Shown here: positions 35,064 through 48,882 of the stretch, in pieces
How positions within the stretch are numbered: the stretch's first letter is position 1
Layout of the letters: the number at the start of each line of letters is the position of its first letter
DNA from: Bolinopsis microptera
Lineage: Eukaryota; Ctenophora; Tentaculata; Lobata; Bolinopsidae
NCBI RefSeq assembly: GCF_026151205.1
Contig: NC_087074.1
Location: 17,644,712 to 17,708,711, forward strand
DNA length: 64,000 bases
Reading direction: 5' to 3'
Translations under genes and position numbers: made by a program
The notes under the pieces: generated by a model
What the model was told of the DNA's origin: nothing
Database searches by the model: none
Seen by the model: only the letters and a program-made list of their open reading frames with translations

Positions 35064-38000
35064 GGATATCAATGAGGTACTTGGAGAGCATGAGATTTCA
35101 CAACATCCAAACAAGGTTTGATTGTTTTGTTCAGAGAAACAGGTCCTGATATGTTATAATGAGATATCACGTGGAACTTTCAGATAGGCCCCTTATTATA
35201 CCGACTGTCACACAGCACACCCAGTCTACAAATGCTTTCATTATTACGATACAACCTAGAGCTGCATTAGCCATTAAACCTTAAATATACTAATATACGA
35301 GGTAAACTTTGTGAATATAACGAAGCAACGCAGCTAACAATGGGTAACTAATGATAATGGATGGTAACACTCGCAATAATCGTAATAAAGGAGTTTCGTC
35401 ATAATCCCTTATTACACTAATAGGATCAGTACATATAAATCATAATTGTAGCTGCATATTGCACAATGCACATGTATGCTGCTGATATGATCATATTCTT
35501 TCCTGTACGAACCTGTTTCTAGAAAACAGAACAAAAACAAGCTGAGGTTCCTGATTAAACTAATATTGACTACATAACATGAATGACAGAACGAGGAGGA
35601 GTGAGACTGGCAGGTGCTCTGTAAGAAGGAGACATGTATAAAAAGAGGGGCTGTACCATGGCAGTACAGTGCACCTCGCCCTCTAAAAACCAGGCCCATC
35701 ACGCCAACCTTCCTCTCGGCCAATCAGCTGCCAGGATATTTCTAATGGTCCAATGGGGGATCAGCTTGTACTTCCTAAACGGTGTTTACTTTCACATTTA
35801 TAGTTCACACGCAAGTGTAGTCTGCAGGAGGGTGAAGTGTGCTTGAAGTTGTCCATGTCATGTCGTAATTGTCATTACATGGCTTGTTGAAATGCCACTC
35901 CCACAATCGTGTGGATGGTGGAACCACGGAAAATGTCTCAACAAGAAAATTTATATTTCGTTCAAACCTACAATTACTGTTACTAACGAAGATGTAATAG
36001 CGGATAACTGAATATTTTTATCATTCAGGATGGTTATTTCTATGACATGCTAATAATTAAATCTATTTTAAGCCATGGGAATTTTGTTACTCTGATATTA
36101 ATCACGAAGGTTTGCGTTATTCAGGGAAAAGCTAAACATATCTATTATATTTTCTAAAGAAAGCCACTGGTAATATTACTTGATTTTGAATATCCCAACA
36201 GGAAGTCAAAAGTCAAAACCCATACCCAAAAACAGTCAACTTTGTAAAATTCCAGCATCAAAAAGGTGAAACTGAACTGCAAGTACAAAGAACTGGAAAG
36301 TTATACGAGCACCGAGTACGGAACAGTAAGTTTCTCAAAAAGTCTGGTCTGATGCCAAATACCAGAAGGCTCCCTGGGGTGGTATCTGCGAGTAGGACAC
36401 TATAATTCCACTCTAATGTGGCAGCAAACGGTGAGTTGACACACAAATAGATCGCGTTAAACGGATACTGTCACATTAGGGACGACTCCTTTAAGTGGCA
36501 GAGGTGAAAATGAAGGGAGGACATAAACTCGACTAATTAGATCTAGTGGTACCAAATGTCAAAAATTAAGCTTAAATTCGTAGACTCTTCAGTCTTCGCA
36601 GGGGGAGCTGTCACGAATGCAGCAAGTCCTGTACTAGATTAAATAGGTAGCAGATGCAACAACTTTATACAATTATACCGCATTATACAGAATGTATCCC
36701 ACAAAATGGCAGAGAGAATTGGATATCACGTCACTCAGAGATACGATTTATTGATTTAGGGAGTAAAATGAAATAGGACGGATTTACTGTGGGTAGATCT
36801 CAGAAGTCACACAATCTCTTGACCTCACTTATCCTAAACTCATTACCAAGGACTGGGTTAATCCCGCATTGAATGATTATTAATACAGATAGGAGGGGAA
36901 ATGTCCCACTTCACGGTGAAGATTAGAAGTTAGGGTTGAAATCAGGAGGAAATCGGCCTGAATAGAACACTTTAGACATGTATAAAGTTCCCACATTAAG
37001 GGACCAATGTTAAATGTTTAAAAATGGGCACGATGTGTCCGTGCGAAAAAAGGACTGTTCATGTTAGTGTCTGTAATCAGGAGCATAAGTTAATACTTTA
37101 AGAGCACAATATATTTACAGCAGCAAAACTGTTGCTCTTGGATTACAGAATTTGGTCAGAGCAGCGTTACATTGTTTATTCAAGTATGGGAAATACCTGA
37201 GATTTGTAAAATACTGCATGCATGACCTAAACTCAAGCGACTTTTATCCAGCTGCTTGGGAAGGGCCAGTTTTTATCTGACACAGAATTACGTGATACAT
37301 TAACATAGTAACGGCATCATTATTTACACGATCCGTCATAAGGTAAAATCCAGATACTTGAAGATCCAGGAACTTACAGAAAATACCTGGCATATTATTA
37401 ATTCCTGTAACTTTTTAAAAGTAATGTTTTAAAGACTCCGTACTTATAAAAGTTTGTTTAGATAACTTAATTAACATTATCACCGCGGTTTGATTAGATT
37501 AAAGAAAATAATTTAACACAACAGGACCTTCGTGGTTTGCACGCGCCTCTTGACGAAACATTTGACATGTAGGACAAGAATTTAAAACGTATAATGCTTT
37601 TGGACACGAAGGGAAACACACAACATAAGGAATTTAAAACGTAATTTAAAGTAGGCAAAGAATTTAAAACGTAATCCAAATCTCATGTCAAATTCTATGT
37701 TACAGGGCCCCTTAGTTCTAAACAAATTAGTTTAAATTGTCATACAAAGCCACATTTGTGGTGTTACGTAGTCTCTCTTCATTTAAACAGTTATGTTATT
37801 AAAGTTAATAACTTTTATAAATAGCAGAAGATGCAGCTAGAAGTTTTCAAGTACACCTCGTACGATTACTCGTCAACCGCAAGAACACGTGCAAACTTCA
37901 GAACAACACGTGCAAATTGCACAACAAAGGATTTTTAGTACTTAACCACACCTACCATCAACAGATAGTAAACATATGTAAATTGCATGAAATCTATAAG

Positions 38001-39769
38001 CTGATACGCATCGTTGCTTTTAAGAGTGACAAATAATCGGACAGCTATAAAGCTATAAGAAGTTCACGAAATTGTGACAAAGCAAAAAGCTGTAAACTAC
38101 TAATTTTGCAACAAATACCTGTAATCAAGAGATGAAATAGGTCCATCATTGCAGGTGACCGCAGAAGCATTCGAATATAAATCAATTACCGACAATTTCC
38201 TTCCAATGTGACTATTTATCAACTATTTAACTTACAACGGAGTGGGACGCCCACTTTTTATCGTTAAACATCGACGAAAATTGTATTTGTGGTAGCAAAG
38301 TCTGCAGATCATTCCCAGATCATTGTTGAATGTGCCAGCTTCGTGCCAGGACCTCGGCTTGCTAATTTGAAACACAAGAACTTTGTAAATCTTAAAAATT
38401 AAACAATTTGAAGGTTGAGCCGTACACTACAGATGAACTAGTACAAATGAATTACTCTAGCTGGGTGGGCAATTCGGATAACACCATTTTACACCGCACG
38501 CATGGGAATGCCAAGTTCAGGAGGTGTATCTACACTAAATGTGTTCACAGAATCTTACGATGCAGAGATTAAACATAAAACGGGAAATGTGCCGCTAGTA
38601 AAAGCGGCGTAGGCATGGGGTCAATAAGTTAATAAGTGATAATATTTTATATTTTAGACTTAAAGGGGATAATACTGCGTTACTTTGGTGACAAACCCCA
38701 TTCAGCTGAAGCAGACAAATTCACCATCACACTCGGGATATGAACTTTGAATCGGCTTAACGTAAAACAATATAATCAAGTTTGTGATTGGTATTTGGTG
38801 ATGAAAATTGACGCGGCAGACAACGTATCAATTTATCAAAGTGCTACAAGAGATGAAGACTGATCGAATGTTGAGAAAAGGGTAGTAGTCATGGGATGGG
38901 AGGTAAAACTCAAATATTTATATTGCATTATTCTCGACTGTCCGGGTTTCAACCTCAAGTCCTCACATACAGTACTCCAACTTCTAGTAAAGTTTCTAAA
39001 CTGTCCCAACTGCTCGGGACATAAGTCTTCAGAGTCACATACATAATCTGGAGGGCTGTAATTAACCACATCAAATGATCAAACGACTTTATTAAACCAC
39101 AACGATTAAACTGCAACAGCATGATCAGTGATTCTGGTACAAAGGTTAAGACTTCAAGTTTAACAATGTTGTGATTTAAGGAGAAATTACATTAAATTAC
39201 ATTAAATTAAGACGGTATGACGGTAGGAATTTAGCTCTCTAACTTATACGGCACATGATGGCAAATCAGAGGCTTGGTTGGTTAGAAATGTCACGCAGTC
39301 ACGCGTAGGACTGAACCAGCATGGCCTCCTTAAAAACTTGTTAATTTTTACACATTTTTCTAGTACATCACTGGGTTCAATGATTACTTTTTAATGGCCA
39401 ATAAAAATTGTCCTGTTTTAGGTTGTGGAAATATTGGACAGAGACAAGCTAATTAAAATATAAACAGTCAAAATAGACTGGATTCGATATCAACTCCAGT
39501 ATGAATAAACAAAGATAGAAATAAACAGTAGCACAATGTGATCTACATGTTGAAAAATATTTAAAATCAGAAAACATTTAAAAACTTCACTGGAAGTTCA
39601 ATGGGTTTAAACACTATAAACACAGCAAGAGAGCGGCAAAGCAACATCACCGCGTCTGCGGTCGGATCATAAAGAAATATAACCGTTAACTACCAAGTAC
39701 AAATCAAGTATAGATTAACGGTTACGATATACTTTCATTAGACCTAGACAAGGTGTCTACAACAGTGGA
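35064..39769. other. 4.7 kb without a supported gene
   Basis: Short random-looking frames only. One minus-strand frame at 38836-39069 has an acceptor-like start but no partner exon or domain. Confidence 0.4.
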
Positions 39770-39857
39770 TCACTCAGTCACAAAAACAATCGTCCAAGTG
39801 TCAAAACACCAGGATAGGGCGTGTGACTCACAGATCAACACGTACTGCTCTAACGCA

Positions 39858-40338
39858 CTAATGACGGCCGAAGTTCCGTCCGCTGAAGTGCGCATACTGG
39901 TAACTGGCAAGCAGAGAGAGATAGCCGTGCTTGCCAAACGCGGAGTAATATAGCAGGCATATCGAGGGAGTATAGTTGTAGATCGATTGAAGTGTGGATA
40001 AAGTGTCCCCGGTAGTATTGTTACAGCCGGCTCTGCTTGCCGAACCAATCCATTCTTGATAGAATGCCAAACCAAAATAGCGGTCAGTTAAATACTGCAT
40101 TAAATTCAAATTTGTTCCGAGTTTTGAGGGCGAGGGACGGTCCATTACTCCTATTTCCGAGCAAGGAGCGAACCCAAACTGCAGGCTAGCTCCCCAGACG
40201 AGTGGTAATGCTCCCCAGATCCACCAGAGAGAGGTATTAGTGATCTGCCTCTTAATTTGGTGGAGTGTGTGGTGCGTGGAACCGATATTAAAGTACAGAC
40301 ACCAGAAGTAGACATTTCGTGTTACCAGCTCGTATCAC
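39858..40338 (-). other. Unexplained long open frame with membrane-like segment
   Basis: On the minus strand one frame stays open from about 40338 to a stop at 39858, about 160 codons, in a locally GC-richer block. A possible acceptor (TACGAG) precedes it and a GT lies at an AGCCGGCT|GTAACA context. It contains a Trp/Leu-rich hydrophobic stretch (SLWWIWGALPLVWGASLQFG) resembling a membrane helix with the Trp and Pro often seen in seven-helix receptors. A Cys and polar region follows. I cannot assign a family. It may be one exon of a membrane protein, a decayed gene, or chance. Confidence 0.35.
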
Positions 40339-40344
40339 CAAGGT

Positions 40345-43300
40345 TTCGCAATTATCGGGGGTAAGGGTAACGATGTGAACACTATTTAGAAAGTTTTGGA
40401 GGGTAAACAAGCTAGTTGGGGCGGCAGTAAAATGAAATGTGCTAAGTTGTTAAAAATATGTTCATATGTAAAATGAATCTCGCATTAAGCCGATTAAAAC
40501 GCCCGGTTTCACAAAGGATTGCAAATCGATCCGAGAATCACTGAGAGTGGTTGGAGACAGGGTGTATCTAGTGAAAATATTTTACGTTTGATTATGTGAT
40601 TCAGACAACCCCTCTTACATATCAAGTGTGATGTAATGGTCTTTCCTAGTTGGCACCCAGCCTAATCACTAATACCTATCTCTCAGGCTACAGAAAAGCC
40701 GACCGACACAAGATGAACCTTCCTGTTTTCAAGGATGACGGTTTTATTTTTAATTGATAAAGATAAAAAGATAAAAAGGTTGAATAAATGAAACAACACA
40801 AAGCTGAAAGCACTTAAAGTTAAGTCACGAATGGCTGGTATGTGACAAAGTAAAAGAAAAGGAAAAGGAGGATAGAAAATAGCACCGCACTGTGTCCATA
40901 TAATGTAGTGAGCTAAAGTCTTTGTAATGTGAGTCTCGAATGAGAGTGAGAGTAAGATTAACAGTTATATGAGATTAAGGTATTAAGGTATAATCCATGT
41001 CTTACTTACAGTACATTTTAATATTCGTTACTTGCTATGTGAAAGATTTAATTTCATTCTCAAGAACTCAAAACGACACCCAGTATCGGTGTAGAACTAT
41101 TTAAAATGTCAAAACTCAAAATTGTGGTTGGAGTTGCTCAGAAACATAAGAAAAACGGAAATCTCACATTTCGCAACAGGACAGCTGTCAGAACTTAAAT
41201 ATAGGAGGCTATAAATATAAACCCTACTAGTATCTCAAGTAACTAGGTAAGGCGGGAACCACGCATATGAAATTAATAATTACTCAAATTAGAAAGGCGA
41301 AGATTTTTACGGCTTTCTATACGATCACGTGATTAGCTAATTTACAAAGATATATTAACAGTAATTATGCAAATTAGCATATACCCGCTGTAGTCATTCT
41401 GGAGCAGTAAAATAATTATGCGATGAGAATCTAAAATATAATAAAATATAGTAATAGTAGGAGCAGAAAAAAATGCTAATTCTGTATATAGTGGGTAGGT
41501 TGTTGAAGTCGACTACGTTCATTTTTCAGAGCTGTCACAGTAAGGGGTGGCAGAGAAAACAACATTTATAGGTTATTTATTTTTAATAAATATTCCTTAC
41601 TTAACGAGTCTTTAGATTAATTAACATAATATTAACATAATAATAACATAATATTAACATAATATTAACAGAGTCAATATATTTTAATGTTGCCATGGGG
41701 TGGCAAGTCCCCATACATCGTAGTCCGATAGTTTCATAATTGCGTCGTAATGTATCATCATGTCATTGAAATCCTCGGGGAAGATAGTTAAAATGCTCGT
41801 TTTTGTTGTTGTTAAAGTAAAAAGGACAATAAAAGTGCTGACAACAATAAAATCGTATATAAAGTAGTTAAAAACGTAAACCAAAGGAAAGGATTTCTGT
41901 ATTGTCACCAGAACAAAAGACTGCAAAACTCGAATTACATGATCGTCATAATATTGTGAAAGTCGAACATTTCGAGCTCAATTAATGTGCGGTAGAAAGT
42001 TTTCAGCCAGAAAACAACTTCAACAGCAGCAAATGACTACTGTGGTCTGTGCTACCATGGGAACAGAAACTGCGGCCGAAACATTGTAATGTAATGTAAA
42101 CATGAACCTTTAAACAGACAAATGTGCAACCAAATGGGCCGCAAGCTGACCGAGAATAAGGGCCGGACATATTTAATCCGGATTCAGTCACACAGACACA
42201 GTAGTGAGAGCTCTCACACAGTGATTGTAAAGAATGCTCTGTGCTATATATAATAAGATAATATAGCTGCTGGATACAAGCTCCTCCAGATACTCACAGC
42301 ACCTCAGTGTGACCCACCTACACTCCAGATTAATGAGAAAATACAATGTACAATGTACAATCAGAGGTAGGAGCACATTCGTCAGACGGGTCTTGGTTCT
42401 GAGCGAGTAATAAACCTCACAATCAAGGGACCTAACCCGGACCTGCACTCTTTGATGACATTGTGGTATGATCGGAATTTACAAACCTGCAAGCTGCTTG
42501 TTTATCAATGTGATGATCTTGTCATTAACAGAAACCTGGAAATCAATCGGTACAAGATACAAATGGTAATGATATTCGGTAATCAGCTTACTGGCAGTGC
42601 CCCAATTTCCTGGACATGATACTATTTGAAATTACACCACCTCGATACAAAGTCATCTCATTACAAAGAATTACAGAAAATAGCTAGTCGAGTATGATAC
42701 CTGATTCTGCTCCAATTACTGTTCTAATACCACAAAACTTCATTTACCGAACCTTTGGCTCCACCCAAGTTCCCTAAATTTGTATGCTTAGTCTAGGAGT
42801 CTATCTTCTCAATAAATAAAACTGTTTCAAAGTCTAGGAGTCCAGCCACTCAAATGTTTATATTTTTCCAGATATATTTTCCAGACTCCATAGGTCTACC
42901 TTCTCACAGTTCACACACAACTCATTATGCTACCTGGCAACCATCATCTAAAGATTCTGCAATCTGTAGGGTCTAACAGTTTTACAAGTCTAATAAATCG
43001 ATCTCAGTACGGTCAAGATCTCAATACTGGGCAAACTTCAAGGGTCAAGAGGGACATCAAAGGAAACACAAAAGAAAGATAAAATACGACAGAAAACATG
43101 AACTGTTGACGTTTAACTATAAAACAAGCAAATCCAGGTACAGACTACAGAGAGAACTAGATTCATCTACATGAAGTTATTATAAGAAGTGCTAAATTCC
43201 ACTCAACTTTGATAATCTAATTCAGGTATTTCCCTAACCTCCATGCGCATGCCTCCAACAAAATAGGTGGCACGTTTATTGAGTGCTCGCAACGTCGGGT

Positions 43301-46300
43301 TCTCTTTCAGCCGTGCAGATCTGAAGATCATGAGATCAAAGAGAACATAATTACCAGTTCATAATCCTGATAGGTTCATTTCTATCTATCACAACTTCAC
43401 CTAGTATAGCAAATCACTGATCGTTTTCATGAGATTACTGATTAGGTCCTGCCGTGCGACAACGGGGATTCTAGTTTATTATATTATTGAAACTAACAAG
43501 AAAAACTGCAAGTTCAAGCGAGGAAAGAACCGCCTGAAAAAGAGGAACATCCCGTTTAGAGGAATCGTTTAATGTCTGCCTTAAGTTCATTTTCAGCTTG
43601 ACAAATTCGTTCGTATTCCGGGTTAAAAAATTATCAGCACAAAGCTCAAATGAATCGAATTATAACCGGAAACGTTGCCAATCACCGGACCTTCCTAATA
43701 ATATCAACTAAATAATCACATCGGGGACATGCAACGGTTCTTGTTAGTAATCAAAATATTACCTCTCTGCTAAATCTGCAGAACAGGACTACCGGCAGCG
43801 TAAACAAAGATTGCCGGCAGGATAAGGGAGGTGCCCCAACATTCACACAAATTAGGACGGAATTAGAAGACCGGGTGGTAGGAATGTGGGCTGAATTTCC
43901 TCCAGATCATTGAGCTACCCATTGTGCTGATATCCGGATATTATGAGAGCTATAACACTGCTGACTCTGACAATGTTTCCAAATTAGATTGGACACCGTC
44001 CGTTGATCAACAACTGGATTATCTGCCTTGTTTTCACGTCGTGGAAATGTAATTTGGGGACGAGAACTGAGCAGGAAACCAGGTGAAGGCTGAAGCGAAT
44101 ACCAGACATTCTTTATAAATCTGACAGTTTGGACAACAACTGTAACCATTTTTAACAGTAGGCTGGCCCCTAATATTTTGACAAATTGAATCAAAATGAA
44201 ACAGGAAACTCAACAACAGAGCAAACTTTAGTATGGTTCTGACTTCTGTAATAACTTTGGGTCACGTTTAAATTGTATGACGTCCGATCATTTGATCAAT
44301 ATAAATAGCAGAACTCTGTAGTAGGATCAAGTAGGATTACATTATCTTTAGCCGTTCTACAGAACGCGGTAATAACCGTTTAACTCCAAAGCAGCAAGTT
44401 TTAAATGTGTATTTGCGTTTTAAATGGGTATTTGCGTTTTAAATGGGTAAATACGTAGCCCACAAATCAAGAATTACGTCTTCAACGTGGATTTTGGCAC
44501 AGTTTGGTAAACAGCCGCATATAATAATAAACCTGAGGTTTGACATATCAAACGATCAACAATTTGAAGAAGGGCGAGACTGACGGCCTGACGCCACCCG
44601 GTAGATTCCCATCGCTTAACCGCATTCGCGTAAACCATATTAAACTTAAACCAAAACAGAGTGTGATGCAGATGATGCTTACAAGATATAATTATAAACT
44701 ATAAACGGTTACAAAGCAAAGTCACCTACGTCCTTATTCAAACGTTAACGAACAGCCAACGAGAGATGAGACTGCTTACTTATATTGGCGATTCATTAAG
44801 GTATGATATCATTGGAGTTTTTCCAGGACGACATTTAGTAGGGAAGGGACTCCTTTCTGTTAATTTCAGTGGATCTATTGTGGGTATATTGTGGATATAA
44901 TGTCAACTTGTGGTTGAGACTACGTCGTGTAGGTGTCACTGAAACCACAATCTCGTGTAGTGGACGGATATCTACCATCTCTCGTTATCTAGATGACAAT
45001 AGCTCGGTCAACTTGACGAATAACCAAATGTCGCTCACTGAATCGAGCATACAAATATAATTATTGCACCTTATAGAATGAGATAACAGAAAAAGTCGGC
45101 AACAACTCCAAGTACTTGGTAGTACTATAATAGGAAAAACTAAAGACCTCCCCAATAAAAAATTAATAAATATAAATCTGATCGGGAACAAACAACAACA
45201 TGACCAAATGCTGCCGGTAACTTTAAATCAGATTGGGAAGTATCAATTAATCTATTAAGGTACTCTATAATTATATTTTCAATTGTAGGACCCTTAATTT
45301 TCTATTGCATGGCTGGTGATTGTAAGTGGTGGGTTCCCTTCCGGGACAGGCACGAAATACTACGATCCAAACACAACTCGTGTTGTTTTTGCAGCAAAAC
45401 AAATCAATTATGACATGGACACTGTAATCAGACCTTTAGCTTTGTTTTGCAGGACTGGCTATAGGACTAAATAGTAAATACCACGGAAAAGAGAAATAGT
45501 GTTAAACAAGGAACTAAAACCGAGGGGTTTCGTTCAGGCCCTTCACACTTTGTTTCTGTCTGGTTCTAATGTACCGTCACAATAGTGACTTGAATATAAA
45601 GCTGAGTAGCTGTCGGGAAAGAGACTGGGGGTTAGACCGCAAATCTTATATTCCTAAAACAAATCCAAATCATCACAAGGTTTTTTGGCAAATCTATCCA
45701 AAAATGAGAAATAAATTTAACCTGTCACTTTGCTTATCTGAAATAGGCATGAAATAAGTCTAAAATATGTGTTTCTATGGGGAAATTTTGAAGCACAAGG
45801 TATGCAGGATGGGACACTTCCTTCGAGTAACTGAGTTCACAAGATTTCCCCCTAGTTTCCGCTTCAAATTGCGGCTGAAATCAACACGAAAGTTTATGTC
45901 AAACGATGCAGAGGTTTTTTTAAAACGGGCATCGAAAAACAAAGAAGATAATTAAACTTGTGAGAAATATGTGATTAAAGTGACGAAGAATGCTGATTCC
46001 TGCCGAGAGAGAATTTGATAGTTGAGGATACTTAAAGATAAGGAATCATAATAAGGTTAGGCACTAGGCAGGTAAACTGCAGTCGTTAACATGAACTAAC
46101 TCTCCAGCTACAATCAGGCGATTGCTTTCTTCAAGTTTTCTCTTTCTCTCGGCTCTCCCTCTAGAATGATTAAGCTTTAGATAGAGGGGTGGCGACTCCT
46201 GCTAAGAGGAAATTCGGCACATCAAGGATAATTGAAGATACTTGATTATTAATAAAGGTGGGCAGATAAAACCAACCGCATGGCTTTTCAGTCGTCAACA

Positions 46301-48882
46301 TGAATTACGACCGGAAAAATTATTCTTTAGCTCGATTCTCCCTACCGAACGTTTATAAGCAAACTTTGAAAAGGGCTCATTACATTTGGGCTCATTTATT
46401 TGGGGTTCGCAGGATGGAATGTTTTTCTTACTGATGTCGACGCTAAAAGACCTCATTTACATGATTCATGCTCAATTTTGTCCCCAATGAATGTTAAAAC
46501 CCATGAAAATGAAACCCTTTGTTCATTTGAGACCACACCCCGGATAATGCAGAATTTTTTGCAGAACCCAGACGCGTTTATTTTTACCATTCTTAATCGG
46601 AACCGGAGATCAGCGATCTCCATATTCAAATGAAACTGGGCAGGAGAAAATTGAAATAACAAGCCAAAAAATGAATAGTTACAAGGAAAACATCATAAAG
46701 AAAGACCTTAGCAATAATTTTACTAGAATCTTGAATGTGTGCGTCGTCCATATACGTGTTCAGAAGTTGAGCGATGGAAATGTAGGCATAGCATATAGAC
46801 ATTCCTTAGAAAATTTAAACCACCACAGTTTTACAACGAAATACCTGTATGTGTTATGAAATGTGCCGAACAGAAAACCCCGATGATTTCACCTCAGGAA
46901 CTCTTCGAAGGGGTTGGATCGAATCAAGTAATGATAAGCTTTCTCGTAAAGCAATAAAAAGTGAGTTACGAATCAGGCAGAGAGGAGCGCATTCGAACAG
47001 AAAATTTGTTGAGAAAAGTAAAAATATTTGCAAGACAGACACCAGTGATTTTGTTATCTAAATTGAATTTGTTACGTGTCCCTAATATATTTACATATTC
47101 TGAATATACCTGTCACCTAAATAATTATACGAAGGGTGTGTGTGTTTGTCAGGGAGAACCCAAATCATGGGTTCCACTAAGTGGGCAACTTCTCAGCTAC
47201 TTCTGGGGCAGAGCTGCTCCTTAACGTTTTATCACCATGACAGCGCTAACTAGCGTTAAAACTTAACTAGCACAGTACATCCTGTTCACCCCTGGAACAG
47301 CACTCCGTAAATCTGAGCCCAATTTTCCCGAGTTAACATTGAGTTTTAAACACAGAAGAGCGTGAGGTGCAACATAACTTTGGTCGCGATTTTTCTGGTT
47401 CTACAGAATAAATGAACAGAGCAGCTCATGACATGCTTTAATACCTCCACAACTCTTGATCTGGGCAGTCTGTATACTGAGCAGGATGTTCCATGTTCCA
47501 CAAAAGTTCACATCGTTTTGCAACACTTCAAGGGCTCACGACGAATCAGTGATTCGGTGTTTAATGTTTCTGTATTTTTAGTACATATTATTATGATTTA
47601 ATGTCTTGATTCAGGTCATGTAACAAGTTTATAAGTTCACAATTTTAAATTTATCGGTGAATGAACAACTTTTTATAACTGCTTTCGTTTTACGACGTTT
47701 GCATCACCTATTCTAAACCTAATATGTAATCCCACACCTATATTTAACTTTTTCCAAATAAACCCGACACATAACGTTATAGTACGTCTAGCCTAGACCA
47801 TTGAACAAGACCTAAATCCTAACCCTAAATAAAATTTTCGGGTTTGTGCTTATACAGGGCTCATCCTTTTACAAAGATATAATTATCAGTCTATTGTCAG
47901 TGATAATTCATTAAAGAATGAGAACGTAGTACTGAGCGATTATATGATAATTATGCCGGTAATTTTGGCTTTGTGACCTCCAACTTTGTCTCCCGAATTA
48001 GCGAAAAATGCATATTTATAAAGTTATAAAGCTCTTGACATTAATTATGTTATGATACTAAAAGCCGACTTTAGTAATGTTATACTCTTGTTGAATATAG
48101 TACTAAAACATAACTGATTGGGTTGCACAATGGACATAAGTTCCAAAGTCAACAATAATGACTGCATTAATTAAAAGATTAAAGATCGCCAATAACCCAA
48201 TTGAGAGTCTTCGTTAAAGTTTCTTGAAGTAAAGTTTAATTAAATTTTTATCAATTTAAATTAAATTTTTTTAATTTATAGTCAGAAATCACAAGATTTA
48301 ATATAATAATACTTATATGCTAATTGATAACACTTACTTTATAACCATTGTATTGAGCAATTTACCTCCGACACAGTGACCAGTACGTGACATCTTAATA
48401 CTGACATACATGCTAAGTGCTCTGTATACCCATCCCTGCAAAGTGTATGTGCTTATATAGCAATATCTTTAACTTATGGCAGGCTTCACGCCGTCAATTT
48501 CAAGTTGAGATGAGCAATTTAATAATGACATCAACTAAACCGTGCCTTGCTGTTGCTTCTGAGGAATTTACGGCCAAATTCATAAACATTAGATTCTTAT
48601 TATCACCTTATAAATTCCAATTTACAGTCTTCCAGAGAACTGCCAAAGATGAACAATTTTGCCGGAGTGTGGTTATAAACGCTGCAAAATGGACGGAGCA
48701 GTAATTCATGGTCGAGCAATGAAAATTGAAATTAATGGGCATGTGCATGGTTGTGTGTTGTATGTTAATCCAATTGGTGCTGTTTGCAGACACAGGCGTG
48801 TGTAATTGTTCTCACTAATTCGTGGATAGAGCGGAATTTGGTGAATTGCAGAGTTGTTTTACTTTTGCTAATAAAACTTGTC
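40345..48882. other. 8.5 kb without a supported gene
   Basis: AT-rich with scattered short frames. It holds a TAACATAATAT-type repeat at about 41620-41670 and the second copy of a dispersed 60-bp repeat at 45534. It may contain untranslated first exons of the spondin-domain gene that follows. Confidence 0.4.
45534..45596. repeat. Dispersed 60-bp repeat, copy 2
   Basis: Matches 31709-31771 in the same orientation, with differences such as ATACCGTTACAATAATGAG versus GTACCGTCACAATAGTGAC. Its origin is unknown; it is probably a fragment of a mobile element. Confidence 0.7.

Noticed and set aside
38836-39069. Minus-strand 77-aa frame with an acceptor-like start
   Set aside because: No matching exon, donor or domain was found; it remains possible but unsupported.
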